Positions 53,221-62,960 are shown, numbered from the stretch's first letter. The stretch is 64,000 bases of DNA from Treponema vincentii (GCF_018336815.1 NZ_CP050497.1:2542001-2606000), one strand, 5' to 3'. The notes: generated from the letters alone by a model not told the origin. Numbers and translations: made by a program.

Positions 53221-53616
53221 ATGAATTCTGAAAAAAAGACTTTTAAAGCAGTTTTAACGCTTGGAATTCTTGTGTTACTGATTTTATCATTTATAGGAAT
53301 TTATAAAACAACTGGCGCATTTGTGGAAAATGATGTACTTATAGTCAAAGGTATGTACGGTGTAAAAATACCAATAGCAGAAATTGAAAATATAATAAAA
53401 ATTGAAAATATTCCAATTGGAGGTAGAAGAAAAAATGGACTTTGACTTGGACCGATTAAAATAGGGCATTTCTATTATAATGAACTTTGAGATGTTCGGT
53501 TGTATATTTTAAAAGCTGGAGCGCCGTATTTATTGATAAGCTCTAAGACTGAAAAAATAATAATTGGATTAGGAAAAACTGAAAATGAGATACTGTATAG
53601 CCAGTTGAAAAAATAA
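53221..53616 (+). pseudogene. bPH_5-like PH-domain membrane protein with two in-frame UGA codons (cassette gene)
   Basis: Codons 1-74 give a membrane helix (TLGILVLLILSFIGIY) and the start of a bacterial PH-like domain (IPIAEIENIIKIENIP, then GGRRKNGL). UGA at codon 75 (53443-53445) interrupts it, but the same frame continues LGPIKIGHFYYNEL, has a second UGA at codon 90 (53488-53490), and runs on through DVRLYILKAGAPYLLIS to a TAA at 53614. Related bPH_5 proteins have glycine at both UGA positions (NGFGLG and a Gly before KVRLY). GGAG precedes the ATG. It may be a decayed gene or one from a UGA-glycine organism. Confidence 0.6.
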
Positions 53617-53691
53617 ATTTTAGTTATTAAAATTACAGATAATGAATATTTTAGAAAATATTATAATTATTGTAAGGATAATTATAAAACC

Positions 53692-53715
53692 TTAGGCTGA
53701 TGCCGCAGAGCGATA
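53692..53715 (+). other. degenerate cassette boundary
   Basis: CTTAGGCTGATGCCGCAGAGCG resembles the R' end and following hairpin of attC 1 (GTTAGAT-TGAT-GCCGC), but the left half of an attC is missing. It probably marks a damaged junction between two cassettes. The stretch 53720-53918 shows no gene. Confidence 0.4.
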
Positions 53716-53918
53716 CCTTCGTTGTAAGTGAAACTTTCAACATATATTCATAATCTATTTGTTAATGGGAGGAAATAGGAATTCGTAATATGAGATTTGT
53801 AAATGCAATACTGAGAAATGTAATGTCAAAGTCAATAATATGTAAATATTTCGGGCGGTTTCCGTCTGACTTTATATAAATCACAAAGAAATATAGTAGT
53901 TGAATCTAGGAGGATTAT

Positions 53919-54203
53919 ATGTCTGATACAATGATAAATACATCAAAAAAACGATCTTATCAAGTTCCATATGAAGTTTTGGAAAAAAGGCTTGAATCCA
54001 TTCCTGTTGAATTTCTTTCAGATGTTTCTGATTTTTTTGATTTACTGGATTATAAAATAAATGTCATAAAATCTCAGAAGAAAGATAAACTATCAACTGA
54101 AGCAGGAATGGATTTATTAAAACAGATTACAGGCTGTATTTCTTCAGATATAACTATTGAAGATGCCAAATCGGAGTATTTTTCTGAAAAATATGGATCG
54201 TAA
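53919..54203 (+). CDS. putative antitoxin paired with a PIN toxin (cassette gene)
   Basis: A 94-aa protein with a helical middle (VPYEVLEKRLESIPVEFLSD) and an acidic C-terminus, ending 2 nt before a PIN-domain gene. AGGAGG lies upstream. I see no clear DNA-binding fold; the antitoxin assignment rests on size and position. Confidence 0.55.
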   Translation: MSDTMINTSKKRSYQVPYEVLEKRLESIPVEFLSDVSDFFDLLDYKINVIKSQKKDKLSTEAGMDLLKQITGCISSDITIEDAKSEYFSEKYGS

Positions 54204-54205
54204 GT

Positions 54206-54619
54206 ATGAAAATATTAATTGATACAAATATTATTCTTGATATTGTCCAAAATAGAAAAAAATTCTTTGATGCATCAAATCAAATTTTCAAAGATTGTAT
54301 TTGTAAAAAACACACAGGTTTTATTACAGCGCATTCAATTTCCGATGTATTCTTTATTTCCAGAAAATCTTATAATATTGAAAGCAGAAAAAGTATAATA
54401 AAACTGCTTTGTAATTTTTTCACAATTTTATCAGAAAGAAAACAAGATTTTCTTGCTTTTGTAGACAATGCAGACTGGAATGATTTGGAAGGTGCGCTTC
54501 AAATGAAATGTTCGGAAAATGCAAATCCGGATTATATCATTACACGAGATGCTGAAAATGGATTTAGGAATTCTCCTGTCAAAATAATTAGTCCGGAAGA
54601 TTTTTTAAATCTAAAATGA
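54206..54619 (+). CDS. PIN-domain toxin, VapC-like (cassette gene)
   Basis: A 137-aa PIN RNase. It starts MKILIDTNIILDIVQNR with the first conserved Asp, has the central Ser/Asp in HSISDVFF, and later acidic residues in FVDNADWNDLEGALQM and DYIITRDAENGF, making the usual acidic metal site. It would cut RNA when not held by the upstream partner. Toxin-antitoxin pairs are common stabilisers of integron arrays. Intact and followed by attC 2. Confidence 0.8.
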   Translation: MKILIDTNIILDIVQNRKKFFDASNQIFKDCICKKHTGFITAHSISDVFFISRKSYNIESRKSIIKLLCNFFTILSERKQDFLAFVDNADWNDLEGALQMKCSENANPDYIITRDAENGFRNSPVKIISPEDFLNLK

Positions 54620-54625
54620 AATAAA

Positions 54626-54691
54626 ACCTAACACTCGCTTCAACCTGACATTGCGGACGAGCCGAAAATGCAGGTTAAGCGGCAGTTATGT
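54626..54691 (+). other. integron attC site 2
   Basis: 66 bp, R'' ACCTAAC (54626-54632), R' GTTATGT (54685-54691). The interior is nearly the same as attC 1 (CGCTTCAACCTGACATTGCG shared). A hairpin GCCC-TGT-GGGC follows at 54697-54707. Confidence 0.85.
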
Positions 54692-54717
54692 GAACAGCCC
54701 TGTGGGCAGCTTTTTTC

Positions 54718-56598
54718 ATGAGGAATAGTATAAAAATCAAAAATAGAATATACTTAATTAATATGAATAAGTTGAAAACAACTTTTGCAAAAAAAGATAT
54801 TCAAAATAGATTTAATATTTCTCTTGCCACTGTAAACAATTGGATAAAAACCGGTGTAATTCCATCTCCTAAAGACGGATATTATACAAAAGATGTATAC
54901 TCAGCTTTGATCACTTCTATTGAAACAAGTACAAATAGATTGCAATCAAGAGCCAATCGCTCATACCAAAAATCTTCAGATCTTATATTTTTAGGAATCA
55001 AAGATAAAAAAAGAAAAGAGCTTCTTGTAAAACTTATTGAAGATTTTGAAACCAGTAATCTCTCTATTCTAGAAGCTACCGCTTGTCTAGGAAAACAAAT
55101 TCTTATAAACAATAATTTATACAATAAAAACTCAGAAATTTTTACAAAAATAAATAGTATTTACAATGGTAAAAATATTTTCCAAAATTTTCATATAGAA
55201 AATAAGAATGATGATATTTTAGGTGCTTTTTATCAATCAGTGCAAAGCATTGCCTGTAAATCAAAGGATGGTTCATTTTACACGCCTGCTGAACTTCTTA
55301 CTTCAATCGAAATTCCATTGAAAGCAAAAGTGTTAGATCCTTGTTGCGGAAGCGGAAGTATTTTAATCAATACACTTACGAAGCAGCATAATCCATCAAA
55401 TATTTTTGCCTTTGATATTGATGAAACCGCTTTGTTAATCTGTTATATCAATCTTGTTCTGTTTTTTGAAGATGCATTTATTTCTCCTCATATTGAACGG
55501 CGTGATTTAATTTTTACGAATACAAGTGATTTGTTCAATCAGAATAAAGAAAAATATGATTTTATTGTTACAAATCCGCCATGGGGAAGTAAACTCGCAA
55601 AAGAACAGAAAAATTTTTTGTTAGATGCTTATCCGCTTTTAGATACAACAGAAGTTTTCAGCATTGCTTTATATAATTCAATGCAAAAATTATGTGAAAA
55701 AGGTGAATTAAATTTCTTCCTTCCGGAATCCATATTAAATGTTTCAACTCATAAGAATATTCGAAAATTTTTATTAAACTCTCATCGAAATATAGATATT
55801 CTACCATTGGGAATGGCATTTAAAGGGGTTCAATCAGAATGTGTGCTTTTAAAGCTTTCTGAAATTGTAAAAGGTTGTATCAAAATTACTGTTAAAAAAG
55901 AAAAAACGAACAAACTCAATATACATAATATTTCTGCACCGGATTATTTTATATCTTATACTATTTCTGAAAATGATGATAAAATTTTAAATAAGATTTA
56001 TTCTGAATATTCCGTGAAACTTCCCACCGATACGAAATTTGCTTTAGGTATTGTAACAGGAAATAATAAAAAATATGTTCACAAAATCAAGGGTGGAAAT
56101 GAAGAAGCTGTGTTTCGAGGAAAAGATATATTACCGTATAAATTAAAATCACCGGAAACTTTTATACGTTTTACTCCTGAGATATTTCAACAGGTCGCTC
56201 CCGTAGAAATGTACCGTACTAAAAAAATTATGTATAAATTTATTTCCGATAAAATTGTCTGTGCGTTAGATAGCAATAGCTTAATTTTAAACAGTGCCAA
56301 TGTTATTATATCTAATAATTATCCAATGGAAATCTTAGTGTGTTTGTTTAACAGTCCAATCTATTCTTTTATCTATCAGAAAAAATTTAAATCAAAAAAA
56401 GTATTAAAACAACACTTTCAAGATTTTCCATTACCTATGTTAAACAATGATTTGGTCAAATTATTTTATGATGTATATGCAGATATATTGACAGCCGCAA
56501 AGAAACAAGAAGATGCCGATAAAATCATTTGTTCCTATTTTAAAATATCAGATACCGAATACAATTACATTAAGGAGAGTGTTTATGGAAACACTTGA
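54718..56598 (+). CDS. N6-adenine DNA methyltransferase with N-terminal HTH (cassette gene)
   Basis: A 626-aa class I methyltransferase. Residues about 20-60 form a DNA-binding helix-turn-helix (FAKKDIQNRFNISLATVNNW). The SAM motif is VLDPCCGSGSILINTL (about residue 215), motif IV is VTNPPWGSKLA, the NPPW of N6-adenine enzymes. The C-terminal half resembles a TaqI/Eco57I-like target recognition domain with a coiled end. No nuclease domain is visible. A small gene overlaps its end by 14 nt. It could be an orphan methylase, a modification half of a restriction system, or part of a defence cassette. The start may also be ATG 54763. Confidence 0.75.
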   Translation: MRNSIKIKNRIYLINMNKLKTTFAKKDIQNRFNISLATVNNWIKTGVIPSPKDGYYTKDVYSALITSIETSTNRLQSRANRSYQKSSDLIFLGIKDKKRKELLVKLIEDFETSNLSILEATACLGKQILINNNLYNKNSEIFTKINSIYNGKNIFQNFHIENKNDDILGAFYQSVQSIACKSKDGSFYTPAELLTSIEIPLKAKVLDPCCGSGSILINTLTKQHNPSNIFAFDIDETALLICYINLVLFFEDAFISPHIERRDLIFTNTSDLFNQNKEKYDFIVTNPPWGSKLAKEQKNFLLDAYPLLDTTEVFSIALYNSMQKLCEKGELNFFLPESILNVSTHKNIRKFLLNSHRNIDILPLGMAFKGVQSECVLLKLSEIVKGCIKITVKKEKTNKLNIHNISAPDYFISYTISENDDKILNKIYSEYSVKLPTDTKFALGIVTGNNKKYVHKIKGGNEEAVFRGKDILPYKLKSPETFIRFTPEIFQQVAPVEMYRTKKIMYKFISDKIVCALDSNSLILNSANVIISNNYPMEILVCLFNSPIYSFIYQKKFKSKKVLKQHFQDFPLPMLNNDLVKLFYDVYADILTAAKKQEDADKIICSYFKISDTEYNYIKESVYGNT

Positions 56599-56875
56599 AA
56601 ATGAATTGGAACTCTTGATTTCAAAAGTCAAAAATGCTGATAATTTTTGCTCTGAAATTGAAAACATTCAAAATGTATATCCGTTCAATAAATACGAGTA
56701 CATTATAACAAAACTTGTTGAAGAAAAGATTCTTTCTTATGATGATTATCTTGAGCTAAGAAATGATTATGAAGGGCAGGTAATGATTACTCGTGAAAAC
56801 ATTGCTTCCATACAGAAATTCCAAGTTGAAGGGCGAGCATTAAGACAAGCAATAATTGAAAAATATGAAGAATAA
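56585..56875 (+). CDS. small helical protein coupled to the methyltransferase (cassette gene)
   Basis: A 96-aa, acidic, all-helical protein (METLENELELLISKVKNADN to IEKYEE) with GGAG upstream of ATG 56585. It overlaps the methyltransferase by 14 nt. I do not recognise it. It may be a regulatory or specificity partner, or part of a restriction pair; this is inference from overlap. Its stop lies 2 nt before attC 3. Confidence 0.5.
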   Translation: METLENELELLISKVKNADNFCSEIENIQNVYPFNKYEYIITKLVEEKILSYDDYLELRNDYEGQVMITRENIASIQKFQVEGRALRQAIIEKYEE

Positions 56876-56876
56876 C

Positions 56877-56942
56877 ACATAACAATAAATTCAAAGCCGA
56901 CAAACCAGTCAAGCTGGTTTGCGGTTTAAAACAATGTTATGT
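56877..56942 (+). other. integron attC site 3
   Basis: 66 bp, R'' ACATAAC (56877-56883) and R' GTTATGT (56936-56942), exactly complementary. The interior differs from attC 1 and 2: ACAAACCAG-TCAAG-CTGGTTTG with AAAGCCG / CGGTTT. The small CCC-TTC-GGG hairpin follows. Confidence 0.85.
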
Positions 56943-56974
56943 GGACTACCCTTCGGGCAGCAAGAAGGAGAAAA

Positions 56975-57202
56975 ATGGAAACAGAAATTCTGACAAAATT
57001 TAAATATCAGATGCCAGAAACTGAATATTCTAATGATTTTCTGAAGGTATCAAAGCTCCTACAGCCGAATATGCCCATACAGATTTGCCGCTTTTGTCAA
57101 TGTATCAACAGCTTTTTCCAGTTGTCCTTTCAAGATATCGGTAGAATTGTATGTGTAGCTGCTTCATTTCATCGGGAGCTTTCATCGAGTGGTGGTACAT
57201 AA
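56975..57202 (+). pseudogene. truncated last cassette gene
   Basis: An open frame with AAGGAG 6 nt before ATG 56975, starting METEILTKFKYQMPETEYSN. After about 34 codons it runs into the 3' end of the ketopantoate reductase-like gene on the other strand, with a change in base composition near 57060-57100. The array therefore ends in a truncated cassette; only the start of its gene remains. Confidence 0.5.
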
Positions 57203-57995
57203 ACATATATCCGAAATGGCTTTTAAAAATGAGTGTAAAAATAATCTGTAATATCCGGACGGGTAAAAGTCTTAAAAGATACATCTTAGGCGGGGAAAGT
57301 TTTATACCGAAACGATATAACATAGTAAAGTTGCTTTTAATTTGTTGTGCAGTATCATACATTACTGCGATTTCTTTCCAAACCGTTTCCGGATTTTTTG
57401 CTTTGTAATACGCATCGGCAATCGGAACGACCAGCGCCAGATGGCAGACTTGCCAGCAGTGCATATTTTTTACAATTCCATGCGGTATGTTCGATACCCT
57501 AAAAATAACCGCTAATTTTCCCAACCGTGCCGATCGGTTTCCGTTAATTTCAGCAAAGGTTGTAACTTGAATAATACGCGGTGTAAAGTCCGCTTTAAGG
57601 ATGCCGTTTTCATAACTGCCTCCTGCCCCCGGAAATGCCGGTATAATGCGCCCTGTTCCGCAAATACGTTCCCAATTACTATACGGTTCAAGCGTATTTA
57701 CCATTGTAACAATATTCGGGCTGATATTGTACTTCAACTCTTTTAACGCCTTATGCACCTGATTTTCTTTTACGGTTAGAAAGATAAAATCATACAAATC
57801 ATCATTTTCCAATGTACCGATAACGGTAACATTTGCTCTGTGGATGGTGCCGTTTTTTTCATACTGTAGACCGAGGGTTTGCAGTGTTTCAAGTCTTTCC
57901 CCTCGTGCGTACACAGCGGTGTTATATCCAGCTTCAGCAAACGCGGCGGCATACAAACTACCGATTACACCTGCACCGTAGATTAAAAGCTTCAT
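57105..57995 (-). CDS. ketopantoate reductase-like protein (ApbA/PanE family)
   Basis: A 296-aa NAD(P)-dependent reductase. It starts MKLLIYGAGVIGSLYAAAFA with the GxGxxG fold, then ARGERLETLQ, TVKENQVHKALKEL and a helical C-terminal domain with NMHCWQVCHLALVVPIADAYY. ATG 57995 is used. Its family includes paralogues of unknown substrate, so pantothenate synthesis is not certain. Its last residues (ERTTGKSC) border the truncated cassette and may have been altered by that junction. Confidence 0.75.
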   Translation of the reverse strand: MKLLIYGAGVIGSLYAAAFAEAGYNTAVYARGERLETLQTLGLQYEKNGTIHRANVTVIGTLENDDLYDFIFLTVKENQVHKALKELKYNISPNIVTMVNTLEPYSNWERICGTGRIIPAFPGAGGSYENGILKADFTPRIIQVTTFAEINGNRSARLGKLAVIFRVSNIPHGIVKNMHCWQVCHLALVVPIADAYYKAKNPETVWKEIAVMYDTAQQIKSNFTMLYRFGIKLSPPKMYLLRLLPVRILQIIFTLIFKSHFGYMFMYHHSMKAPDEMKQLHIQFYRYLERTTGKSC

Positions 57996-58092
57996 GGTAG
58001 ACTTCCTTGAAATGCGATGTTCTCGCATCGTGCTATTTGTTTCTGCAGACGCCTCTTAAAACCTTTCAGATGGAGCAGGTGCAATCACACCA

Positions 58093-59337
58093 TTACTCCA
58101 CTGTAACTTCTGCGGTGATCGGTTCCGTCAAAGAACGTATCTTTTCGGCGCTCAATGGGATATTGATCATTTCGGAGGGAATCATGCGGGCGATCCGTTT
58201 TTTTGCAAGTACGGTGTCTCCCGATTTTACCAATACGGTAGCGTTTTGATAGATGGCATCAACCCGCATAAAGAGGTTCACTCCGTCGGGCATGTGGGTC
58301 AACACTTTGCGCGGCATCACATACCGGATACCGCGTCCGGCTGTGCAGGGAATGAAAGCCGAATCGGGTAGAGCGCCGAGCGCATACAACCCTGCGTGTT
58401 TACCGGCGATTCTGCTTTCCCGTGTTACAAAATCGACGATGTCGTGTACATGCAGTACATTACCGCAAGCGAATATCCCCGGTATCTCCGTTTGCATCGT
58501 GCTGTCAACCATCGGTCCGTTGGTAATCGGATCGAGCGGAACACCGGCTTTTACCGAAAGCTCGTTTTCGGGGATCAATCCTACCGAAAGGAGGAGCGTG
58601 TCGCAGGGATAATATGTTTGCGTGCCTTCGATTTCGTTAAAATGCGAATCGATTTGCGAAACGGTAACGCCTTCCAGCCGGTTCTTTCCGTGGATAAAGC
58701 TGATATTATGGCTTAACAAAAGCGGTATACCGTAGTCCTCCAAACATTGGGCGATATTCCGGTTGAGTCCGCTCGAAAAAGGCATAATCTCTACGACGGC
58801 TTTTACCTTTGCCCCTTCGAGTGTCATACGCCGCGCCATAATCAGCCCGATGTCGCCGGATCCGTAAATGACAACCTCGCACCCCATGCGGCAGCCTTCC
58901 ATATTCATCATCCGCTGCGCCATGCCCGCGGTATATACGCCTGCGGGACGGTACCCTTTTACGGCAATCGCGCCCGCAGTGCGTTCGCGGCAACCCATCG
59001 CAAGCACAACGGCTCCGGCCTGTATGGTTTTAAGCCCGCCCGTCCCCGCCGCAGTGATAAGCCGCTCCGGCGAAATATCGAGTACCATTGTATTCAGCAT
59101 TATCTGAATATCCGTTTGCGCAGTCTGCATAATAAAACGCTGCGCATATTCCGGACCGGTTAGTTCTTCTTTAAATTCATGCAAGCCGAAGCCGGCGTGG
59201 ATACATTGATTGAGGATGCCGCCCAATTCACGGTCGCGTTCAATAATCAGAATTTTTTTTACGCCGGTTTCCCGCGCGGCGAGGGCTGCAGCCAAACCTG
59301 CGGGACCGCCCCCGATCACTACAACATCATATTTCAT
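58093..59337 (-). CDS. FAD/NAD-dependent oxidoreductase of the glycerol-3-phosphate operon
   Basis: A 414-aa flavoprotein with two Rossmann folds, VVVIGGGPAGLAAALAARE at the N-terminus and CEVVIYGSGDIGLIMARR in the middle, and the FAD end TEIPGIFACGNVLHVHDIVD. It resembles the second subunit found beside the glycerol-3-phosphate dehydrogenase in fermenting bacteria. I start it at ATG 59337 (AAGAG 4 nt before); ATG 59340 is the alternative. The third partner often seen (DUF1667) is absent. A palindromic element separates it from the upstream subunit. Confidence 0.8.
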   Translation of the reverse strand: MKYDVVVIGGGPAGLAAALAARETGVKKILIIERDRELGGILNQCIHAGFGLHEFKEELTGPEYAQRFIMQTAQTDIQIMLNTMVLDISPERLITAAGTGGLKTIQAGAVVLAMGCRERTAGAIAVKGYRPAGVYTAGMAQRMMNMEGCRMGCEVVIYGSGDIGLIMARRMTLEGAKVKAVVEIMPFSSGLNRNIAQCLEDYGIPLLLSHNISFIHGKNRLEGVTVSQIDSHFNEIEGTQTYYPCDTLLLSVGLIPENELSVKAGVPLDPITNGPMVDSTMQTEIPGIFACGNVLHVHDIVDFVTRESRIAGKHAGLYALGALPDSAFIPCTAGRGIRYVMPRKVLTHMPDGVNLFMRVDAIYQNATVLVKSGDTVLAKKRIARMIPSEMINIPLSAEKIRSLTEPITAEVTVE

Positions 59338-59357
59338 CATGCTCTTTTTCCGTTTAA

Positions 59358-59472
59358 TCAACAACCCCGGCGCAGAGCATCGGGGTATGTTGTTCTCATA
59401 AGGTGGTTGCAGTCGGCTTTCATACCCTTTATTACGACGCAGAGCGCCAGGGTATGAAACCCTCCGCACGAA
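59358..59472 (-). repeat. palindromic element in the glycerol operon (copy 2 of the higB insert)
   Basis: Reverse-complement relative of 21597-21710: shared ATTCGTGCGGAGG end, linker ACTGCAACCACCTTAT and loops with GCTCTGCG. Stems differ by paired changes (TTTCATACCC with GGGTATGAAA). It lies in the gap between two operon genes, where read-through would put it in the transcript. Confidence 0.8.
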
Positions 59473-59474
59473 TA

Positions 59475-59508
59475 AACCTGTTCGGAACCTTCCGTTTCTG
59501 AACAGGTT
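59475..59508. repeat. palindromic repeat, AACCTGTTC hairpin (copy 2)
   Basis: AACCTGTTC / GAACAGGTT with inner GGAA-TTCC, nearly the same as at 1907-1939. It overlaps the last codon of the upstream dehydrogenase. Confidence 0.65.
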
Positions 59509-61060
59509 ACCTTGAATGCTTTGGAAAATCGCCGCTGCAGCTTTTACGCTCACCGGCATTCTTTAATCTGCCCAACACAATCTCCGTGCCTCTGTCCGAT
59601 TTGGCGATGTTTTCCATCGGCAGCTGTAATTCCCTACTGAGGATTTCCAAAACGCGCGGCGTACAAAAGCCTCCTTGACAGCGTCCGGTTCCGGGGCGTA
59701 CCCGCCGCTTAACACCGTCAACGGTACGCGCTCCGGCAGGGCGGCGGATTGCTTCAACGATTTCCGCCTCCGTTACCGTTTCGCAGCGGCAGATAATCCG
59801 TCCGTAGAGCGGATTTTCCGCAATCAGGGTCGCCCGCTCTTCGTTGGAAAGGGCGGAAAACTGACTGATACCTTTCCGTGCACTAACAACCTGCGGCTTT
59901 TTTATCAGCTCCGCTCCTGCATACTGCAAAAGCTCCGCAACATATTCGGCAATTGCCGGCGCCGAGCTTAATCCGGGAGATTCGATGCCTCCGGCGTGGA
60001 TAAATCCCTTTGCATGTTTTGAAGCATAGATCATAAAGTCGCCGGTACTCGGGCGGGCGCGCACGCCGGTAAAGGTGCGGACGGTTTTTCGGAAGTCGAG
60101 CGCCGGTACCGATTTTTTTGCCGAACTGTCAATCTTGTTTAGCCCGGCAAGCGTTGTCGAAGTATCCTCGCGGTCGTCAACGTCCTGCGCTGTCGGCCCT
60201 GCCAAAAGGTTGTTATCATAGGTGGGAGTTACCAGAACGCCCTTGCCCATTTTGGTCGGCGCCTGAAAGATAACGTGATGCACCAGATCGCCGCACACCT
60301 TATCCAGCACACGGTACTCACCTTTGCGGGGATTGATAGTGTAATCGTAGTCGCCGATCATCGCGGCAATCTTATCCGCGTAGAGCCCTGCGGCGTTGAT
60401 GACATACCGCGCAGTAAAAACACCCTGCGATGTCGTTACGGAAAAGGCATGTTCTTGCGCCGACGTTTGTGCAGTTACAGTTTGAACGGCGGTATCCTGT
60501 GTTGGCGCGTGCCAAATATCCTCATCTATTTTTTGTATACCGGTAACCTCGGCATCGCATATCAGCTCAACGCCGTTTTCTACCGCATTTTCGATAAATG
60601 CGTATGTCATGCCAAAGGGACACACGATACCGGCAGTCCCACAAAATAAAGCGCCTCTCGTTTCGGGTGAAAGATTCGGCTCTTCCGCGAGGGTCTTTTC
60701 CCGATTCCAAAGTTCAAGTTCCGGTACGCTGTTTGCGATACCTCGCTCATAGAGCATTTTGATTGCTTCCATATCTTCATCGGAAAAGGCGACAACCAAC
60801 GAACCTATCTGCTTAAAATGAAACTGAAGCTGCGGCGCAAGGCGGCGGATCAATTCGTTTCCGCGTACATTGAGGCGGGATTTTAGCGTATTAGGTTTTG
60901 CGTCAAATCCGCCGTGCACAATAGCGCTGTTTGCCTTAGAGGAACCTTCGCAAACTTCCGAATGCTTTTCGAGCAATGCAATGCTCAGCCGGTACTGCGA
61001 CAACTCGCGTGCAATAGCACACCCGACAACACCCCCGCCGATTATAATCACATCATACAT
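59507..61060 (-). CDS. glycerol-3-phosphate dehydrogenase with C-terminal [2Fe-2S] domain
   Basis: A 517-aa FAD enzyme that oxidises glycerol-3-phosphate to dihydroxyacetone phosphate. The N-terminal FAD site is DVIIIGGGVVGCAIARELSQ; substrate-side blocks include SRLNVRGNELI and GIESPGLSSAPAIAEYVAEL. The last 100 residues form a BFD-like iron-sulfur domain with cysteines in IICRCETV and GRCQGGFCTPRV. It follows glpK by 3 nt. Together with the next gene it passes electrons to NAD or another carrier. Confidence 0.85.
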   Translation of the reverse strand: MYDVIIIGGGVVGCAIARELSQYRLSIALLEKHSEVCEGSSKANSAIVHGGFDAKPNTLKSRLNVRGNELIRRLAPQLQFHFKQIGSLVVAFSDEDMEAIKMLYERGIANSVPELELWNREKTLAEEPNLSPETRGALFCGTAGIVCPFGMTYAFIENAVENGVELICDAEVTGIQKIDEDIWHAPTQDTAVQTVTAQTSAQEHAFSVTTSQGVFTARYVINAAGLYADKIAAMIGDYDYTINPRKGEYRVLDKVCGDLVHHVIFQAPTKMGKGVLVTPTYDNNLLAGPTAQDVDDREDTSTTLAGLNKIDSSAKKSVPALDFRKTVRTFTGVRARPSTGDFMIYASKHAKGFIHAGGIESPGLSSAPAIAEYVAELLQYAGAELIKKPQVVSARKGISQFSALSNEERATLIAENPLYGRIICRCETVTEAEIVEAIRRPAGARTVDGVKRRVRPGTGRCQGGFCTPRVLEILSRELQLPMENIAKSDRGTEIVLGRLKNAGERKSCSGDFPKHSR

Positions 61061-61063
61061 GAG

Positions 61064-62599
<1,536 letters not shown>

Positions 62600-62642
62600 C
62601 TTAAACTTATTTGCGATGTTTCGGCAAAGCCGAAATTTGACG

Positions 62643-62680
62643 GGCATCTCTAAAAATCTAACCGAGTTTTTAGAGATGCC
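62643..62680. repeat. CTCTAAAA-type hairpin, GGCATCTCTAAAAA form
   Basis: Perfect 14-bp stem GGCATCTCTAAAAA / TTTTTAGAGATGCC with a 10-nt loop. Confidence 0.65.
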
Positions 62681-62728
62681 CTATATACTATAAGTCGGTT
62701 TCGGTAATTATGCAAGTTCAAGGCCGAA

Positions 62729-62870
62729 GGGAAACGCATCCGGCCGTTTTTTTAATACCCCGCGGAAAAATTGATACTATTCGACCAGAGTTGAACCTCT
62801 TCGCGGTTCAAATGGTCTCATAGTCTCAATTTTTTCGCGATTTTTATCTACCCTGCCTGATGCGTTTACC
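62729..62870. repeat. MITE-like element with AAACGCATC ends (copy 4)
   Basis: Ends GGGAAACGCATCCGG and CCTGATGCGTTTACC, inner pair CGCGGAAAAATTGATACTAT with ATAGTCTCAATTTTTTCGCG, central hairpin TTGAACC-TCTTCGC-GGTTCAA as in copy 3. Confidence 0.7.
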
Positions 62871-62886
62871 TATTTACTGGAAAAAT

Positions 62887-62960
62887 GTGCGAAATTTTAG
62901 GCAAAATTTCGCACAGAAGGAAGGCCACCGCTAAAAATATTTTTAATGCGGTCGCCTTGA
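62887..62960. repeat. GTGCGAAATTTT hairpin (copy 2) with AAGGC-ACCGC hairpin
   Basis: GTGCGAAATTTT-AGGC-AAAATTTCGCAC (62887-62914), then AAGGCCACCGC with GCGGTCGCCTT. The same two modules stand next to the element at 17504-17578. A further CTCTAAAA-type relic lies at 63016-63050. The whole gap 62558-63087 holds repeats and no gene. Confidence 0.6.

Noticed and set aside
53443..53490. UGA read as selenocysteine in the PH-domain gene
   Set aside because: No SECIS-like hairpin follows either UGA, and the family has glycine rather than cysteine at these positions.
59338..59559. Extended start of the FAD oxidoreductase through the palindromic element
   Set aside because: The upstream frame crosses the repeat and the 3' end of the preceding gene; the flavoprotein motif begins directly after ATG 59337.
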